From: Puniceicoccales bacterium | Lineage (GTDB): Bacteria > Verrucomicrobiota > Verrucomicrobiia > Opitutales > LL51 | Length of the DNA: 21,182 nucleotides | Assembly (NCBI GenBank): GCA_031276935.1 | Contig: JAISMD010000073.1 | Coordinates: 1 to 21,182, forward strand | Direction of reading: 5' to 3' | Part shown: positions 1 through 7,121 of the stretch, piece after piece | Position numbering within the stretch: position 1 is the first letter of the stretch | Layout of the letters: the number at the start of each line of letters is the position of its first letter | The notes under the pieces: generated by a model | Told to the model about the DNA's origin: nothing | Databases searched by the model: none | What the model saw: the letters and a program-made list of their open reading frames with translations, nothing else | Program-made: the position numbers and the translations under genes

Positions 1-1162
1 GCGATAAAACACAATTATCCCCGATGCGGACATTTTGGTCGATGATGCAGTCCGTAATTTTACAATTTTTTCCAATTCCGAGGGGCGGTCCCTTGGCATG
101 GGCAGTCGGTTCTTCGAAGTAATCCGCACCAAACATGAGCACGTTGCGCAACTCCGTGTTATCGCGAATGATGGAGCGTTCCCCGATTACGCAGCGCTGT
201 AGCGTGGAACTGGAAATAATGACACCATCGGCGATCAGTACTTCCTTCATATTACAGCCATTAATTTTGGCTGCGGGTAGCGTTTTAGGCTGGGTATAGA
301 TCGGTTTTTTCGTATCAAAAAAGTCAAAATCCGGTACCAAATTGGTCAACATCAGGTTCGTTTCGAAGAAGGAACGAACGGTCCCAATATCTTCCCAGAA
401 ATCTTCGAAGATATAGGCTTTCATGGCGACTTTTCCCAGTAAACCGGGAATAATTTCACGGCCAAAATCACTCCCCTGACCATTGAGTACTTCCTGTAAA
501 ACGGACATTTTAAAAACATATATGCCCATGGAGGCAAGGGAATAGGGCATGGCCGTTTGATCCTTTAGCTTCCTGCGCAATTCTCCTTTGAGGGTGAATA
601 GGTCAATTAAATCGGGATCCGTTGGTTTTTCGACGAACTCGGCGACGGAAAAATCGTTTTTGACCCGTAAAACCCCGAAGGAAGAAATTTTACCATTGGC
701 GATTGCCTTTGCCGCTATGGTGACATCGGCGGAGGTATGGATGTGGTGTTGAATCAATTTTGCGATGTCCATGCGGTAGAGTTGGTCCCCGGAAAGAATG
801 ATGACGAAATCATCGGGTTTATTTTCGAAGTAGCGGAGATTTTTACGCACCGCATCCGCCGTACCTTCGTACCAATTACCGATGCCATCGGAAGTTTGTT
901 CCGCGGAAAAAATTTCGATTTTCCCCCCCCCAAAGATGTCGAATTTATAGGTATTATTGATATGGGCATGGAGGGATCGCGTATTAAATTGGGTCAGGAT
1001 ATAGATGGTTTTGAATCCCGAATTAATGCAGTTACTGATGGGAATATCCACGAGGCGATATTTACCGGCGAGAGGTACTGCCGGTTTACAACAGTCCTTG
1101 GTCAAGGGAAACAAACGAGTCCCTCTTCCTCCTCCCATGATGACGCACACAACATTCCCCAT
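1..1162 (-). CDS. glgC: Glucose-1-phosphate adenylyltransferase (ADP-glucose pyrophosphorylase), 3' end outside the window
   Basis: Makes ADP-glucose from glucose-1-phosphate and ATP, the committed step of bacterial glycogen synthesis, in the cytoplasm. About 387 codons are present. The reading frame is open from an ATG at 1162 to the left edge, so perhaps 30-40 C-terminal residues are missing compared with the usual ~420. Visible motifs are the nucleotidyltransferase loop GGGRGTRLFPLT (residues 10-21), KPAVP (26-30), YRLVDIPISN, GTADAVR (100-106), SGDQLYRMD (124-132), then FVEKP, SMGIYVF and WEDIGT. The end of the visible part is the left-handed beta-helix (CKITDCIIDQNVRIGDN). A run of nine G (923-931, minus strand) encodes Gly-Gly-Gly at 78-80 and keeps frame. 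There is no Shine-Dalgarno, but a sigma70-like promoter lies immediately upstream. No other glycogen gene is in the window. Family assignment is firm. Confidence 0.95.
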   Translation of the reverse strand, partial: MGNVVCVIMGGGRGTRLFPLTKDCCKPAVPLAGKYRLVDIPISNCINSGFKTIYILTQFNTRSLHAHINNTYKFDIFGGGKIEIFSAEQTSDGIGNWYEGTADAVRKNLRYFENKPDDFVIILSGDQLYRMDIAKLIQHHIHTSADVTIAAKAIANGKISSFGVLRVKNDFSVAEFVEKPTDPDLIDLFTLKGELRRKLKDQTAMPYSLASMGIYVFKMSVLQEVLNGQGSDFGREIIPGLLGKVAMKAYIFEDFWEDIGTVRSFFETNLMLTNLVPDFDFFDTKKPIYTQPKTLPAAKINGCNMKEVLIADGVIISSSTLQRCVIGERSIIRDNTELRNVLMFGADYFEEPTAHAKGPPLGIGKNCKITDCIIDQNVRIGDNCVLS

Positions 1163-1172
1163 CTCAGCGGGG

Positions 1173-1201
1173 AGTATAAAAAATAAATAAATAAAAGTCA
1201 A
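1173..1201 (-). promoter_or_regulatory. Promoter of glgC, almost leaderless
   Basis: Minus-strand -35 TTGACT (1201-1196) and -10 TATACT (1178-1173) are separated by exactly 17 bases. The predicted transcription start is near 1166, about 4 bases before the glgC ATG at 1162, leaving no room for a Shine-Dalgarno. The -35 hexamer is the second arm of the hairpin at 1196-1215. The boxes are seen directly; activity is inferred. Confidence 0.65.
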
Positions 1202-1215
1202 ATGCAAATTTGACT
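1190..1215 (-). terminator. Probable intrinsic terminator behind initiator tRNA-Met
   Basis: Bases 1196-1215 form a perfect 8-bp stem (AGTCAAAT / ATTTGACT) with a 4-base loop. On the minus strand it is followed by a T-rich tract of repeated TTTA. It would end transcripts from the tRNA before glgC. The stem is AT-rich, so it may be leaky, and its second arm doubles as the glgC -35 box. Confidence 0.55.
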
Positions 1216-1240
1216 GAGAGGGATTAAAGAAAAAGATTTT

Positions 1241-1259
1241 TAAAACTTTTTCAAAAAGT
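1241..1259 (-). repeat. AT-rich palindromic element, copy 1
   Basis: The 19-mer here matches the 19-mer at 2623-2641 at 18 of 19 positions. On the minus strand each folds as ACTTTT...AAAAGT followed by TTTTA. This copy directly follows the CCA end of the initiator tRNA and may help 3' end formation; that role is inferred. Confidence 0.4.
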
Positions 1260-1336
<77 letters not shown>

Positions 1337-1359
1337 ATTAGAAATTACTGAAGACGTGT

Positions 1360-1388
1360 ATCATCGCCATGTGATTGAGGACCGTCAA
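1360..1388 (-). promoter_or_regulatory. Promoter of initiator tRNA-Met
   Basis: Minus-strand -35 TTGACG (1388-1383) and -10 GATGAT (1365-1360) with a 17-base spacer. Transcription would start about 17 bases before the mature tRNA 5' end. The -10 matches consensus at 4 of 6 positions. Confidence 0.5.
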
Positions 1389-1434
1389 GTTTATTTTTTC
1401 GATTTTTTAATTTTTTTTTGGGAACCGAAAAAAT

Positions 1435-2487
1435 TTAATTTCCCCCCTTTTTAGAAGCCAAATATTCGGTGACTTTTTCCGCAATGAGTTTCTTTTGTTT
1501 CGAATTATAGTCAACGCACAGTACGTAATCGCAACCCGCTTCCAGTGCAGCGATGGCACGCTCCCACAATTCCCCTCGCAATGCACCCATTGTGATACAA
1601 TCGGAAACAATTTTCCCCTGAAAACCAAAATCTTCCCTTATCATGGAAATTATTTTCGGTGATTGGGTAGCACAGTGGTCGGGATCAATCGCCGAATACA
1701 GAATGTGGCTGGTCATAATCCAAAAGGAATTTTTATCAATCCCATCGTCATACAATGTGTGGATTACGTCCTTAAAAATTTTAAAATCACTTTGTTCGAG
1801 ATCGGACAACGATTTTTTTACCTCGGGAAGTTCTTTCTGGCTATCACCCACCGTACAGCCATGGCCGGGACAATGTTTCAAAACAGAAATTACACCGTCG
1901 GTTGCAGCCTGTTTTACCCAAGTGACTGCGTGGGAACATACTGTAGCCGGGTCAGTTCCGAAGCTGCGGTCCCCGATAAATGAAGGGATATTTTCGGATA
2001 ATAGGTCGCATAGGGGAGCACAATTAATGTCAAACCCGAATTCCCGTAAATCTCTGTCGATGGATGCCACATTTTGACGGAGGATTTCGGATTTTTCCTT
2101 CAAATTGTCCTTTGTTACACCCTTCGCAAAAGTTCCCGGCGCAGGGGCGTTGTAGCAATTGGCACCCTGGAGATGCTGTATGCGTCCGCCTTCCTGATCG
2201 ATCAAAATATGAGGGGAATAGCGGTGGATTGCATCGCAAAGTTGGCGTAATTTTTCCCTATTGACGTTATTTTTCCCATCGAGTTCGACGTTCCACAGGG
2301 ATAAAATAGTCCCCACGGGATGGTATTTCTCGAAGAACGCGATTTCATCTGCGGAAAGTTCAGGGCCTGAAACGGCAAAAATAATGGGCAAATATTCTAC
2401 GCTCGATTCCAACTTCGGAACCGGCGATGCATATGAATGGGTCGCGAAACTGAAAACTATGAGGGATAAAATGGTTTTAATATGCAT
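1435..2487 (-). CDS. Secreted glycoside hydrolase family 3 protein, NagZ-like
   Basis: A 350-residue single-domain GH3 protein resembling beta-N-acetylglucosaminidases (NagZ), which trim muropeptides during cell-wall recycling. Residues 1-20 look like a signal peptide (hydrophobic stretch, then THSYA), so it probably acts outside the cytoplasm, unlike proteobacterial NagZ. Motifs: DQEGGR (97-102), IGDRSF (171-176), KHCPGHG (204-210) and the nucleophile region GKIVSDCITM (291-300, Asp296). In NagZ enzymes the loop after KHxPGHG carries the Asp-Ser-His acid/base dyad; here it reads Asp215-Ser216-Gln217, so the catalytic His is replaced. There is no C-terminal GH3 domain to supply another acid. 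Its ATG lies 26 bases past the tRNA-Leu 3' end, and it may be co-transcribed with that tRNA. The family is secure; substrate and activity are uncertain. Confidence 0.85.
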   Translation of the reverse strand: MHIKTILSLIVFSFATHSYASPVPKLESSVEYLPIIFAVSGPELSADEIAFFEKYHPVGTILSLWNVELDGKNNVNREKLRQLCDAIHRYSPHILIDQEGGRIQHLQGANCYNAPAPGTFAKGVTKDNLKEKSEILRQNVASIDRDLREFGFDINCAPLCDLLSENIPSFIGDRSFGTDPATVCSHAVTWVKQAATDGVISVLKHCPGHGCTVGDSQKELPEVKKSLSDLEQSDFKIFKDVIHTLYDDGIDKNSFWIMTSHILYSAIDPDHCATQSPKIISMIREDFGFQGKIVSDCITMGALRGELWERAIAALEAGCDYVLCVDYNSKQKKLIAEKVTEYLASKKGGN

Positions 2488-2513
2488 ATATAGTGATTCA
2501 AAATAAAACCGGG

Positions 2514-2597
2514 TGCCCAGAGAGGGGGTCGAACCCTCACTCCCTCGCGGGAATCGGATTTTGAGTCCGACGCGTCTGCCAATTCCGCCATCTGGGC
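2514..2597 (-). tRNA. tRNA-Leu (CAA), CCA not encoded
   Basis: An 84-base class II cloverleaf. The acceptor GCCCAGA pairs with TCTGGGC, the anticodon stem-loop is TCGGA-CTCAAAA-TCCGA (anticodon CAA, reads UUG), and there is a long variable arm and T arm GAGGG-TTCGACC-CCCTC. Discriminator A is followed by CCC, so CCA must be added after transcription, unlike the initiator tRNA nearby. A TTGACT lies upstream on the minus strand, but I see no well-placed -10 box. Confidence 0.95.
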
Positions 2598-2622
2598 CGC
2601 ACAGATTATTTCAGGAACGACA

Positions 2623-2641
2623 TAAAACTTTTTCTAAAAGT
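2623..2641 (-). repeat. AT-rich palindromic element, copy 2
   Basis: An 18 of 19 match to the element at 1241-1259. It lies between ndk and tRNA-Leu and folds on the minus strand as ACTTTT-AGA-AAAAGT followed by TTTTA. It could be a weak terminator for ndk or part of the tRNA-Leu upstream region. Confidence 0.4.
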
Positions 2642-2715
2642 CAAGCCATTCCCTCCCCAATTCCGGATACAAAAAAAATTTTAGGGAAATTTAGTCCGAC
2701 AATATCTTTCTCCGA

Positions 2716-2740
2716 AAAAATAATTAGAGAAATAATTCTC
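2716..2740 (-). terminator. Weak terminator-like hairpin after ndk
   Basis: Within the second duplicate unit, GAGAA / TTCTC (2727-2731 and 2736-2740) can form a 5-bp stem with a 4-base loop. On the minus strand TAATTATTTTTT follows. The stem is short and AT-rich, so terminator function is only possible. Confidence 0.35.
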
Positions 2741-2765
2741 CGACTTAGAAAAATAATTCTTCGAC
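2724..2765 (-). repeat. Tandem 21-bp duplication over the ndk stop codon
   Basis: Two directly adjacent 21-base units, 2745-2765 and 2724-2744, are identical at 19 of 21 positions. The first encodes the last six residues of Ndk (VEELFF) and its TAA. The second repeats that sequence after the stop and carries a second in-frame TAA. Seen directly. Confidence 0.85.
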
Positions 2766-3161
2766 GCCGAAGAAACGCTTTAATTCCACCTGTGCACTCT
2801 CCACCGTATCCGATGCGTGGGCAATGTTACGCATTTTATCCGTTCCGTAATCCCCTCGAATCGTTCCCTTTGGGGCGAGGGCAGAATCCGTAGGACCCAG
2901 TAGATTGCGCATCTCCAAGATCGCTCCCTCCTTGGCCAGGGCCAGAATGATGACCGGTTTGGATTGCATAAAAGTTAAAATTTCAGGAAAAAATGGTAAA
3001 TGGAGCAGATGGGCGTAATGTTCCTTCAATAAATCCTCGCCCAGGAGAATCATTTTGCAGCCGATGATCCTGAATCCAACTTCCTCGAAGCGGCGAATAA
3101 TGGTCCCGGCGAGACCTTTTTCCATGCAATCCGGCTTCAATATAACGAGCGTAGTTTCCAT
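2745..3161 (-). CDS. ndk: Nucleoside diphosphate kinase
   Basis: Transfers the gamma phosphate of a nucleoside triphosphate, usually ATP, to nucleoside diphosphates through a phosphohistidine. At 138 residues it has the normal length. It starts METTLVILKPD, with Lys9. The active-site His is His115 in NIAHASD (usually NxxHGSD, so Gly is Ala here), and RGDYG lies at 102-106. I chose the ATG at 3161 because AAGGGGAAG sits just upstream at good spacing and family members begin here. The frame is open 23 codons further upstream into the end of lpxA, but that extension looks unrelated to the family. The gene follows lpxA after 62 bases, so it may be read from the dnaA-lpx transcript. The 3' end carries a 21-bp tandem duplication. 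Confidence 0.95.
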   Translation of the reverse strand: METTLVILKPDCMEKGLAGTIIRRFEEVGFRIIGCKMILLGEDLLKEHYAHLLHLPFFPEILTFMQSKPVIILALAKEGAILEMRNLLGPTDSALAPKGTIRGDYGTDKMRNIAHASDTVESAQVELKRFFGVEELFF

Positions 3162-3223
3162 CTTCCCCTTAAATAATTGTTTTGCCGTTGAGCAAGCATA
3201 AATCGTAAATTGGGGCAATTTTT

Positions 3224-3994
3224 TCAACAAAATCCGCGCTGCGATTTTTCGATGAATGCAATGACCGAACCGTAAATGTGCGGTGCTTCATCGCCAAGCG
3301 CTTTCAATCGGAGGAGAGCCTGGGAACGGTTTTCCTTGGAATGGAATAGAATCCGATAGATGTCCTTTACCCGTTCGATTTCTTCGACGGAAAATTGATT
3401 GCGTTCCAAATTAATTTTATTGAAGGTGCGGGTCCTGGCCGGTTGACCCTCGACCAGCATGAAAGGTAGGACGTCCATGAGTACCTTGGAACTGGCCGCA
3501 ACCATGGCGTATTTTCCGATGCGGCAAAATTGATGTACACCGCTATTCCAGGCGATATTGGCATAATCCCCCACCTCCACGTAACCGGCTAAAGCCGATA
3601 GACTACTCATAATCACGTGATTCCCCACATCGCAATCGTGGGCCACGTGGGAATAGGCAAGGAAAGCGTTGTGATGGCCAATTTTAGTCACACTGCCCTC
3701 CCGAGTCCCACAGTGAACGCTCATATATTCACGAAAAATATTATGGTCACCGATTACTAAGCCGACCTGATCGCCTTCATATTTAAGGTCCTGGGTTTGA
3801 CCCCCGAGCAGTGCGTAGGGAAAGACGTTATTATTTTTTCCCAAAACAGTTTTCCCTTCAACGGAGGCGTGGTGCTGAATGATCGTCCCCTCCCCGATGC
3901 TGACCGATCCACCAATGTAGGCGTGGGCACCTACCCTTACGCCTTCCATTAGGGAAGCTCCTTTTTCTATAACCGCCGTGGGATGAATATTCAT
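3224..3994 (-). CDS. lpxA: UDP-N-acetylglucosamine acyltransferase (lipid A synthesis)
   Basis: Transfers a 3-hydroxyacyl chain from acyl carrier protein to UDP-GlcNAc, the first step of lipid A synthesis, in the cytoplasm. The 256 residues show the hexapeptide-repeat beta-helix (IHPTAVIEKGA..., 1-190) and the C-terminal helical part. The catalytic motif is SHVAHDC, with His119 matching E. coli His125; QDLKY (68-72) and VHQF (His154) are kept. Two positions differ from E. coli LpxA: the conserved Gly-His (His144) is Gly137-Tyr138, and the hydrocarbon-ruler Gly173 is Ala167. The ATG lies 12 bases after the lpxC-fabZ stop with no clear Shine-Dalgarno, so translation may be coupled. It sits in an operon-like run with lpxC-fabZ, as expected for the pathway. 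Confidence 0.94.
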   Translation of the reverse strand: MNIHPTAVIEKGASLMEGVRVGAHAYIGGSVSIGEGTIIQHHASVEGKTVLGKNNNVFPYALLGGQTQDLKYEGDQVGLVIGDHNIFREYMSVHCGTREGSVTKIGHHNAFLAYSHVAHDCDVGNHVIMSSLSALAGYVEVGDYANIAWNSGVHQFCRIGKYAMVAASSKVLMDVLPFMLVEGQPARTRTFNKINLERNQFSVEEIERVKDIYRILFHSKENRSQALLRLKALGDEAPHIYGSVIAFIEKSQRGFC

Positions 3995-4006
3995 GGTGGA
4001 AAATAT

Positions 4007-5341
4007 CTACGCCATTTTGACAATGGAAAACATGAGTTCCCCGGAGGAAACAACTTTTCCATTCACCCTACATTCTCCTTCGGCGAGGCCAATTTTATCG
4101 TTCCGGGCTTTTTTTATCCGGACGAAAATTTCCAATTGATCCCCCGGCACCACCGGTTTTCGGAATTTTACTTTGTCGCAACTCATGAAATAGGCCAATT
4201 GCTGTTCATAGGAGCGGCGGCGGAGCATGAGAATGCCGGCCGCTTGGGCCATGGCTTCGATCTGTAATACGCCGGGCATAATGGGATGTCCCGGATAGTG
4301 GCCCGTAAAATAGGGTTCATTAATGGTCACATTTTTAATGGCACGGAGACCGTCGTCCGCCGTGAATTCGATAACCCGATCCACCATGACAAAGGGATAG
4401 CGATGGGGTAAGGTGTTGAGTATTTTGTTGATGTCAAAATCACTTTCCTCCCCAATGGTTAAATTCGTCAGCGATTTATGTTTGAGGGATTGGTTTGGAG
4501 ACTGGCGGGATTCTTCGTACTGTTCCCAGATTTTCTTTGTCAACTCTGCGTTGATGGCATGGCCCGGACGCACGGCGATGATATGGCAGCGTAGGGGAAT
4601 GCCCAGGAGAGCCATATCGCCGATGATATCTAAAATTTTATGGCGTACGAATTCGTCGTTGTAACGCAGCGCTTCCTTGGATAAAATTTGATTCCCTTTG
4701 ATCAAAATGGCACATTCTAAACTCCCGCCCTGAATCTTACCGCATTTCAAAAGGGGTTCAATGTCTTCGTAAACGGCGAAGGTTCGGGCCGGTGCGATGT
4801 CGCTCACATAATTCTCCCGATCAATGTCAATGGACAGGTGTTGGGTATGAATCCCCCGATCGTCGGCTGAAGTACAGGTAATTTTGAAACCATCGTAGGG
4901 CAACGCAATGAGCGAACGATTGCCCTGCGTGACACTTATGGGGAGTTGTAGTGGGAAAACTTTTTGTTCCTCATCCAGTTCAATGGGTTCCGCTTCGTAG
5001 AGTAGGTGGGTGAAAATTTTAGCCGAACCATCCAGGGCGGGAGGTTCTTCCCCGTCGATCTCGATGGAAACGTTATGGATACCCATGCCACTCAGGGCAC
5101 TGAGGACGTGTTCTACGGTATGGATCTGTACCGTGCCACTGCCGATGGTTGTGCAACGAAGCAGGTCACTAACCGCGGAGATATGGGGGCGAATTTCCGG
5201 TTTACCATACAAATCGGTGCGGCGAAATAGAATCCCTTCATTGATCCCCGCAGGTTTAAAGGTCAAAGTCACGCTTTTTCCACTGTGGAGGGCTATGCCC
5301 TGAATCGAAATTTCCTTGGAAATGGTGCGTTGTTTCATCAT
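4007..5341 (-). CDS. lpxC/fabZ: Fused LpxC deacetylase / FabZ 3-hydroxyacyl-ACP dehydratase
   Basis: A bifunctional 444-residue protein. Residues 1-275 are LpxC, the zinc deacetylase that commits UDP-acyl-GlcNAc to lipid A: HTVEH (Glu77, His78), [12 protein letters not shown] (His234, Asp238) and PGH (His261) preserve the zinc ligands and catalytic residues. After a short polar linker (about 275-300), residues 301-444 are FabZ, which dehydrates 3-hydroxyacyl-ACP in fatty acid synthesis: LPHRYPF (His313) and [10 protein letters not shown] (Glu362) are the catalytic pair. Such fusions are known in Bacteroidota and some other Gram-negatives. Both halves use the same 3-hydroxyacyl-ACP branch point. 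AGGAG overlaps the dnaA stop; the second ATG (5338) is better spaced from it than the first (5341). Confidence 0.95.
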   Translation of the reverse strand: MMKQRTISKEISIQGIALHSGKSVTLTFKPAGINEGILFRRTDLYGKPEIRPHISAVSDLLRCTTIGSGTVQIHTVEHVLSALSGMGIHNVSIEIDGEEPPALDGSAKIFTHLLYEAEPIELDEEQKVFPLQLPISVTQGNRSLIALPYDGFKITCTSADDRGIHTQHLSIDIDRENYVSDIAPARTFAVYEDIEPLLKCGKIQGGSLECAILIKGNQILSKEALRYNDEFVRHKILDIIGDMALLGIPLRCHIIAVRPGHAINAELTKKIWEQYEESRQSPNQSLKHKSLTNLTIGEESDFDINKILNTLPHRYPFVMVDRVIEFTADDGLRAIKNVTINEPYFTGHYPGHPIMPGVLQIEAMAQAAGILMLRRRSYEQQLAYFMSCDKVKFRKPVVPGDQLEIFVRIKKARNDKIGLAEGECRVNGKVVSSGELMFSIVKMA

Positions 5342-5346
5342 CTCTC

Positions 5347-6729
5347 CTAATTCTTTTGCAAAATTTTCCTCAAATATTCCACATTTCGCCTGATCACCGC
5401 ATCCTGTTCCATCATATTTTCCACCGCCTTACAGGCATGAATGACCGTACCGTGATCCCGCCCCCCGAAGGAAAGACCAATTTCAACGAGGGATTGGGGC
5501 GTTAATAAACGGCAGAGATACATGGCAATCTGCCGGGGCATGGCAATGTTTGCCGGACGACGTTTCCCCAGTAGATCCGCATTTTTTAATCCGTAAAATT
5601 CGGCCACTTTCTGTTGGATAACGTCGATGGTGATTGCCCCGGAAATTTCTTCGTGAACGATGTCCTTCATCAGTACCTTCACCATGTGGATATCCATCTT
5701 GGCCTTCGTGAGTTGCATGTAACCCGCCACCCGCGTTAGCGCGCCTTCCAAGCGGCGAATGTTGGTGGAAACGTGTTCCGCTAGGTAGCTCAAAACACCG
5801 TAGTCCAGGGTGAGGTGCATGTCCTCCGCCTTCTTTGAAAGAATGGCGATGCGTGTTTCCAAATCCGGTGGCTGTATGTCCGTGACCAATCCCCATTGGA
5901 ACCGCGATACTAAACGGCTTTCCAACTTCGCAATCTCCGATGCCGGACGATCACTGCAGATAAAAATTTGCTTCTGTGCCTCGAATAGTTCGTTGAAGGT
6001 GTGGAAAAATTCCTCCTGTATCCGTTCCTTCCCTGAGAGAAAATGAATGTCGTCCAAGAGGAAAACGTCGATGTTGCGATATTTTTTCCGAAACTTCGCC
6101 ATGGTATTCATTTGAATGGCTAAAATGAATTCATTGGTAAATTTTTCCGTCGAAGTGTAGACCACCTTCGCCTTGCGCGTGCGGGAAAGAACATGGTGTG
6201 CCACCGCATGCATGAGATGGGTCTTTCCTAACCCCGTGTAGCCGTACAGGAAAAGCGGATTGTAGGCCTTACCCGGAGCATTGGCAATGGCAATGGATGC
6301 GGCTTGAGCCATCTGATTCCCCGGTCCAACGATGAAATTGGCAAATGTATTTTTCGGGTTCAGAATGTAACCCTCCTCCCCGTCGTAAATTTTGTCTTCC
6401 TGGGGAATTTCCCGGGTAGGAAGGGATTGCTTCGCTCCGACAATATCTTCGCCATCGGAGGTGGCTTTTAGGGTAACATGGAGCGATTTCCCCAGGGCCA
6501 TTTGTAGTTTTTCCTTAATGATGTCCCGGTAGTTATCGCCGATCCAAATGGCTGCAAAATCACTGGGAACACTTAGGGTAAGATGATCATTGTCTTCGTC
6601 GATGAGCGTCATCGCTTCGAACCAAGATTGGTATACTTCACCCTGAAAATCTTTGCCCAATTCCGTTTTAACAAAATTCAATGCACTTATTATTGTTTGA
6701 TTTTCCACCATGTTATTCACATTTTCCAA
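5347..6729 (-). CDS. dnaA: Chromosomal replication initiator DnaA
   Basis: Binds DnaA boxes, opens the origin and loads the replicative helicase. The 460 residues show domain I (WFEAMTLI near 36-43), the Walker A loop GYTGLGKT (163-170), Walker B FLLDD (223-227), the arginine-containing RLVSRFQWG (272-280), and domain IV with [18 protein letters not shown] (388-405) and the DNA-binding signature [12 protein letters not shown] (421-432). E. coli Thr435 in that signature is Gly427 here; Asp and His are kept. The start is probably TTG at 6729, with AAGGGGG eight bases upstream; the alternative ATG at 6711 has no such site. A perfect DnaA box (6713-6721) lies between the two start candidates. The stop overlaps the Shine-Dalgarno of lpxC-fabZ, 5 bases away. 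Confidence 0.97.
   Translation of the reverse strand: MENVNNMVENQTIISALNFVKTELGKDFQGEVYQSWFEAMTLIDEDNDHLTLSVPSDFAAIWIGDNYRDIIKEKLQMALGKSLHVTLKATSDGEDIVGAKQSLPTREIPQEDKIYDGEEGYILNPKNTFANFIVGPGNQMAQAASIAIANAPGKAYNPLFLYGYTGLGKTHLMHAVAHHVLSRTRKAKVVYTSTEKFTNEFILAIQMNTMAKFRKKYRNIDVFLLDDIHFLSGKERIQEEFFHTFNELFEAQKQIFICSDRPASEIAKLESRLVSRFQWGLVTDIQPPDLETRIAILSKKAEDMHLTLDYGVLSYLAEHVSTNIRRLEGALTRVAGYMQLTKAKMDIHMVKVLMKDIVHEEISGAITIDVIQQKVAEFYGLKNADLLGKRRPANIAMPRQIAMYLCRLLTPQSLVEIGLSFGGRDHGTVIHACKAVENMMEQDAVIRRNVEYLRKILQKN
6713..6721 (+). promoter_or_regulatory. DnaA box overlapping the dnaA translation start
   Basis: TTATTCACA is a perfect match to TTATNCACA. It lies between the TTG (6729) and ATG (6711) start candidates of dnaA. 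Binding of DnaA here could repress its own gene; that is inferred. Confidence 0.6.
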
Positions 6730-6782
6730 GATCCAATCCCCCTTTCTTCCAATCCGGATTACAAATCAATCATATGGAAGAA

Positions 6783-6811
6783 CTTATCAATTAAAAAATT
6801 TCACTTTTCAA
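6783..6811 (-). promoter_or_regulatory. Probable dnaA promoter
   Basis: Minus-strand -35 TTGAAA (6811-6806) and -10 GATAAG (6788-6783), 17-base spacer. The start would be near 6776, giving a leader of about 47 bases that includes the strong Shine-Dalgarno before the TTG. Confidence 0.45.
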
Positions 6812-6932
6812 ACTCAATATCCAATAAACGGCATAAATACTCGTTAAATTAATGGACTTTTTTTTCATAAAAAAATGGAGAAGCCCGTAAGGCACGAAAT
6901 TTTAATCCCCCCTTCCGGAGGGAAACTATGAA

Positions 6933-6952
6933 ATATCCACAGGTTATTAACA
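6933..6952 (+). promoter_or_regulatory. Two near-consensus DnaA boxes
   Basis: ATATCCACA (6933-6941) and TTATTAACA (6944-6952) each differ from TTATNCACA at one position and are two bases apart. They sit 6 bases from the perfect box at 6959-6967. Confidence 0.45.
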
Positions 6953-6958
6953 TTTCAA

Positions 6959-6967
6959 TGTGAATAA
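6959..6967 (-). promoter_or_regulatory. Perfect DnaA box
   Basis: The minus strand reads TTATTCACA, a perfect consensus match identical to the box at 6713-6721 but inverted relative to it. Confidence 0.6.
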
Positions 6968-7121
6968 ATTTTTCTTGCCCGGAATACTAATATTTAGCAG
7001 GTAAATTTGCATATTTTCTCTTTTCCCAGCCATCAAAATTATTTTGATATTGAAAAAGCGATTCCAATGGATAGGAGAATGACCCTATTGGGCGAAAAAT
7101 TTTGTAAATTTTCCATGGGCC

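Larger units (their letters stand above)
6730..7121. other. Non-coding region between dnaA and sufU; candidate origin or dnaA control region
   Basis: 392 bases with no supported gene, between divergent dnaA (-) and sufU (+). It holds the dnaA promoter, a very AT-rich stretch (about 6781-6870) and, at 6933-6967, three DnaA-box-like sequences: ATATCCACA (one mismatch), TTATTAACA (one mismatch) and a perfect TTATTCACA in inverse orientation. With the box at 6713-6721 this makes two perfect and two near boxes within 255 bases. A GC-rich imperfect hairpin, CCCTTCCGGAGGG, is near 6910-6922. This could be oriC or only autoregulation. I found no tRNA, tmRNA or RNase P RNA. Confidence 0.5.

Noticed and set aside
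754..969. Apparent frameshift or truncation of glgC around the G run, suggested by a short minus-strand open frame
   Set aside because: Translating from the ATG at 1162 gives one continuous GlgC frame through the run to the window edge; the short frame is a shadow.
1411..1446. Inverted repeat GGGAA/TTCCC after the GH3 gene as its terminator
   Set aside because: On the minus strand it is followed by A residues rather than T, and the loop is long.
3162..3230. Upstream extension of Ndk into lpxA
   Set aside because: The ATG at 3161 has a good Shine-Dalgarno and gives the standard length; the extension is unrelated to the family.
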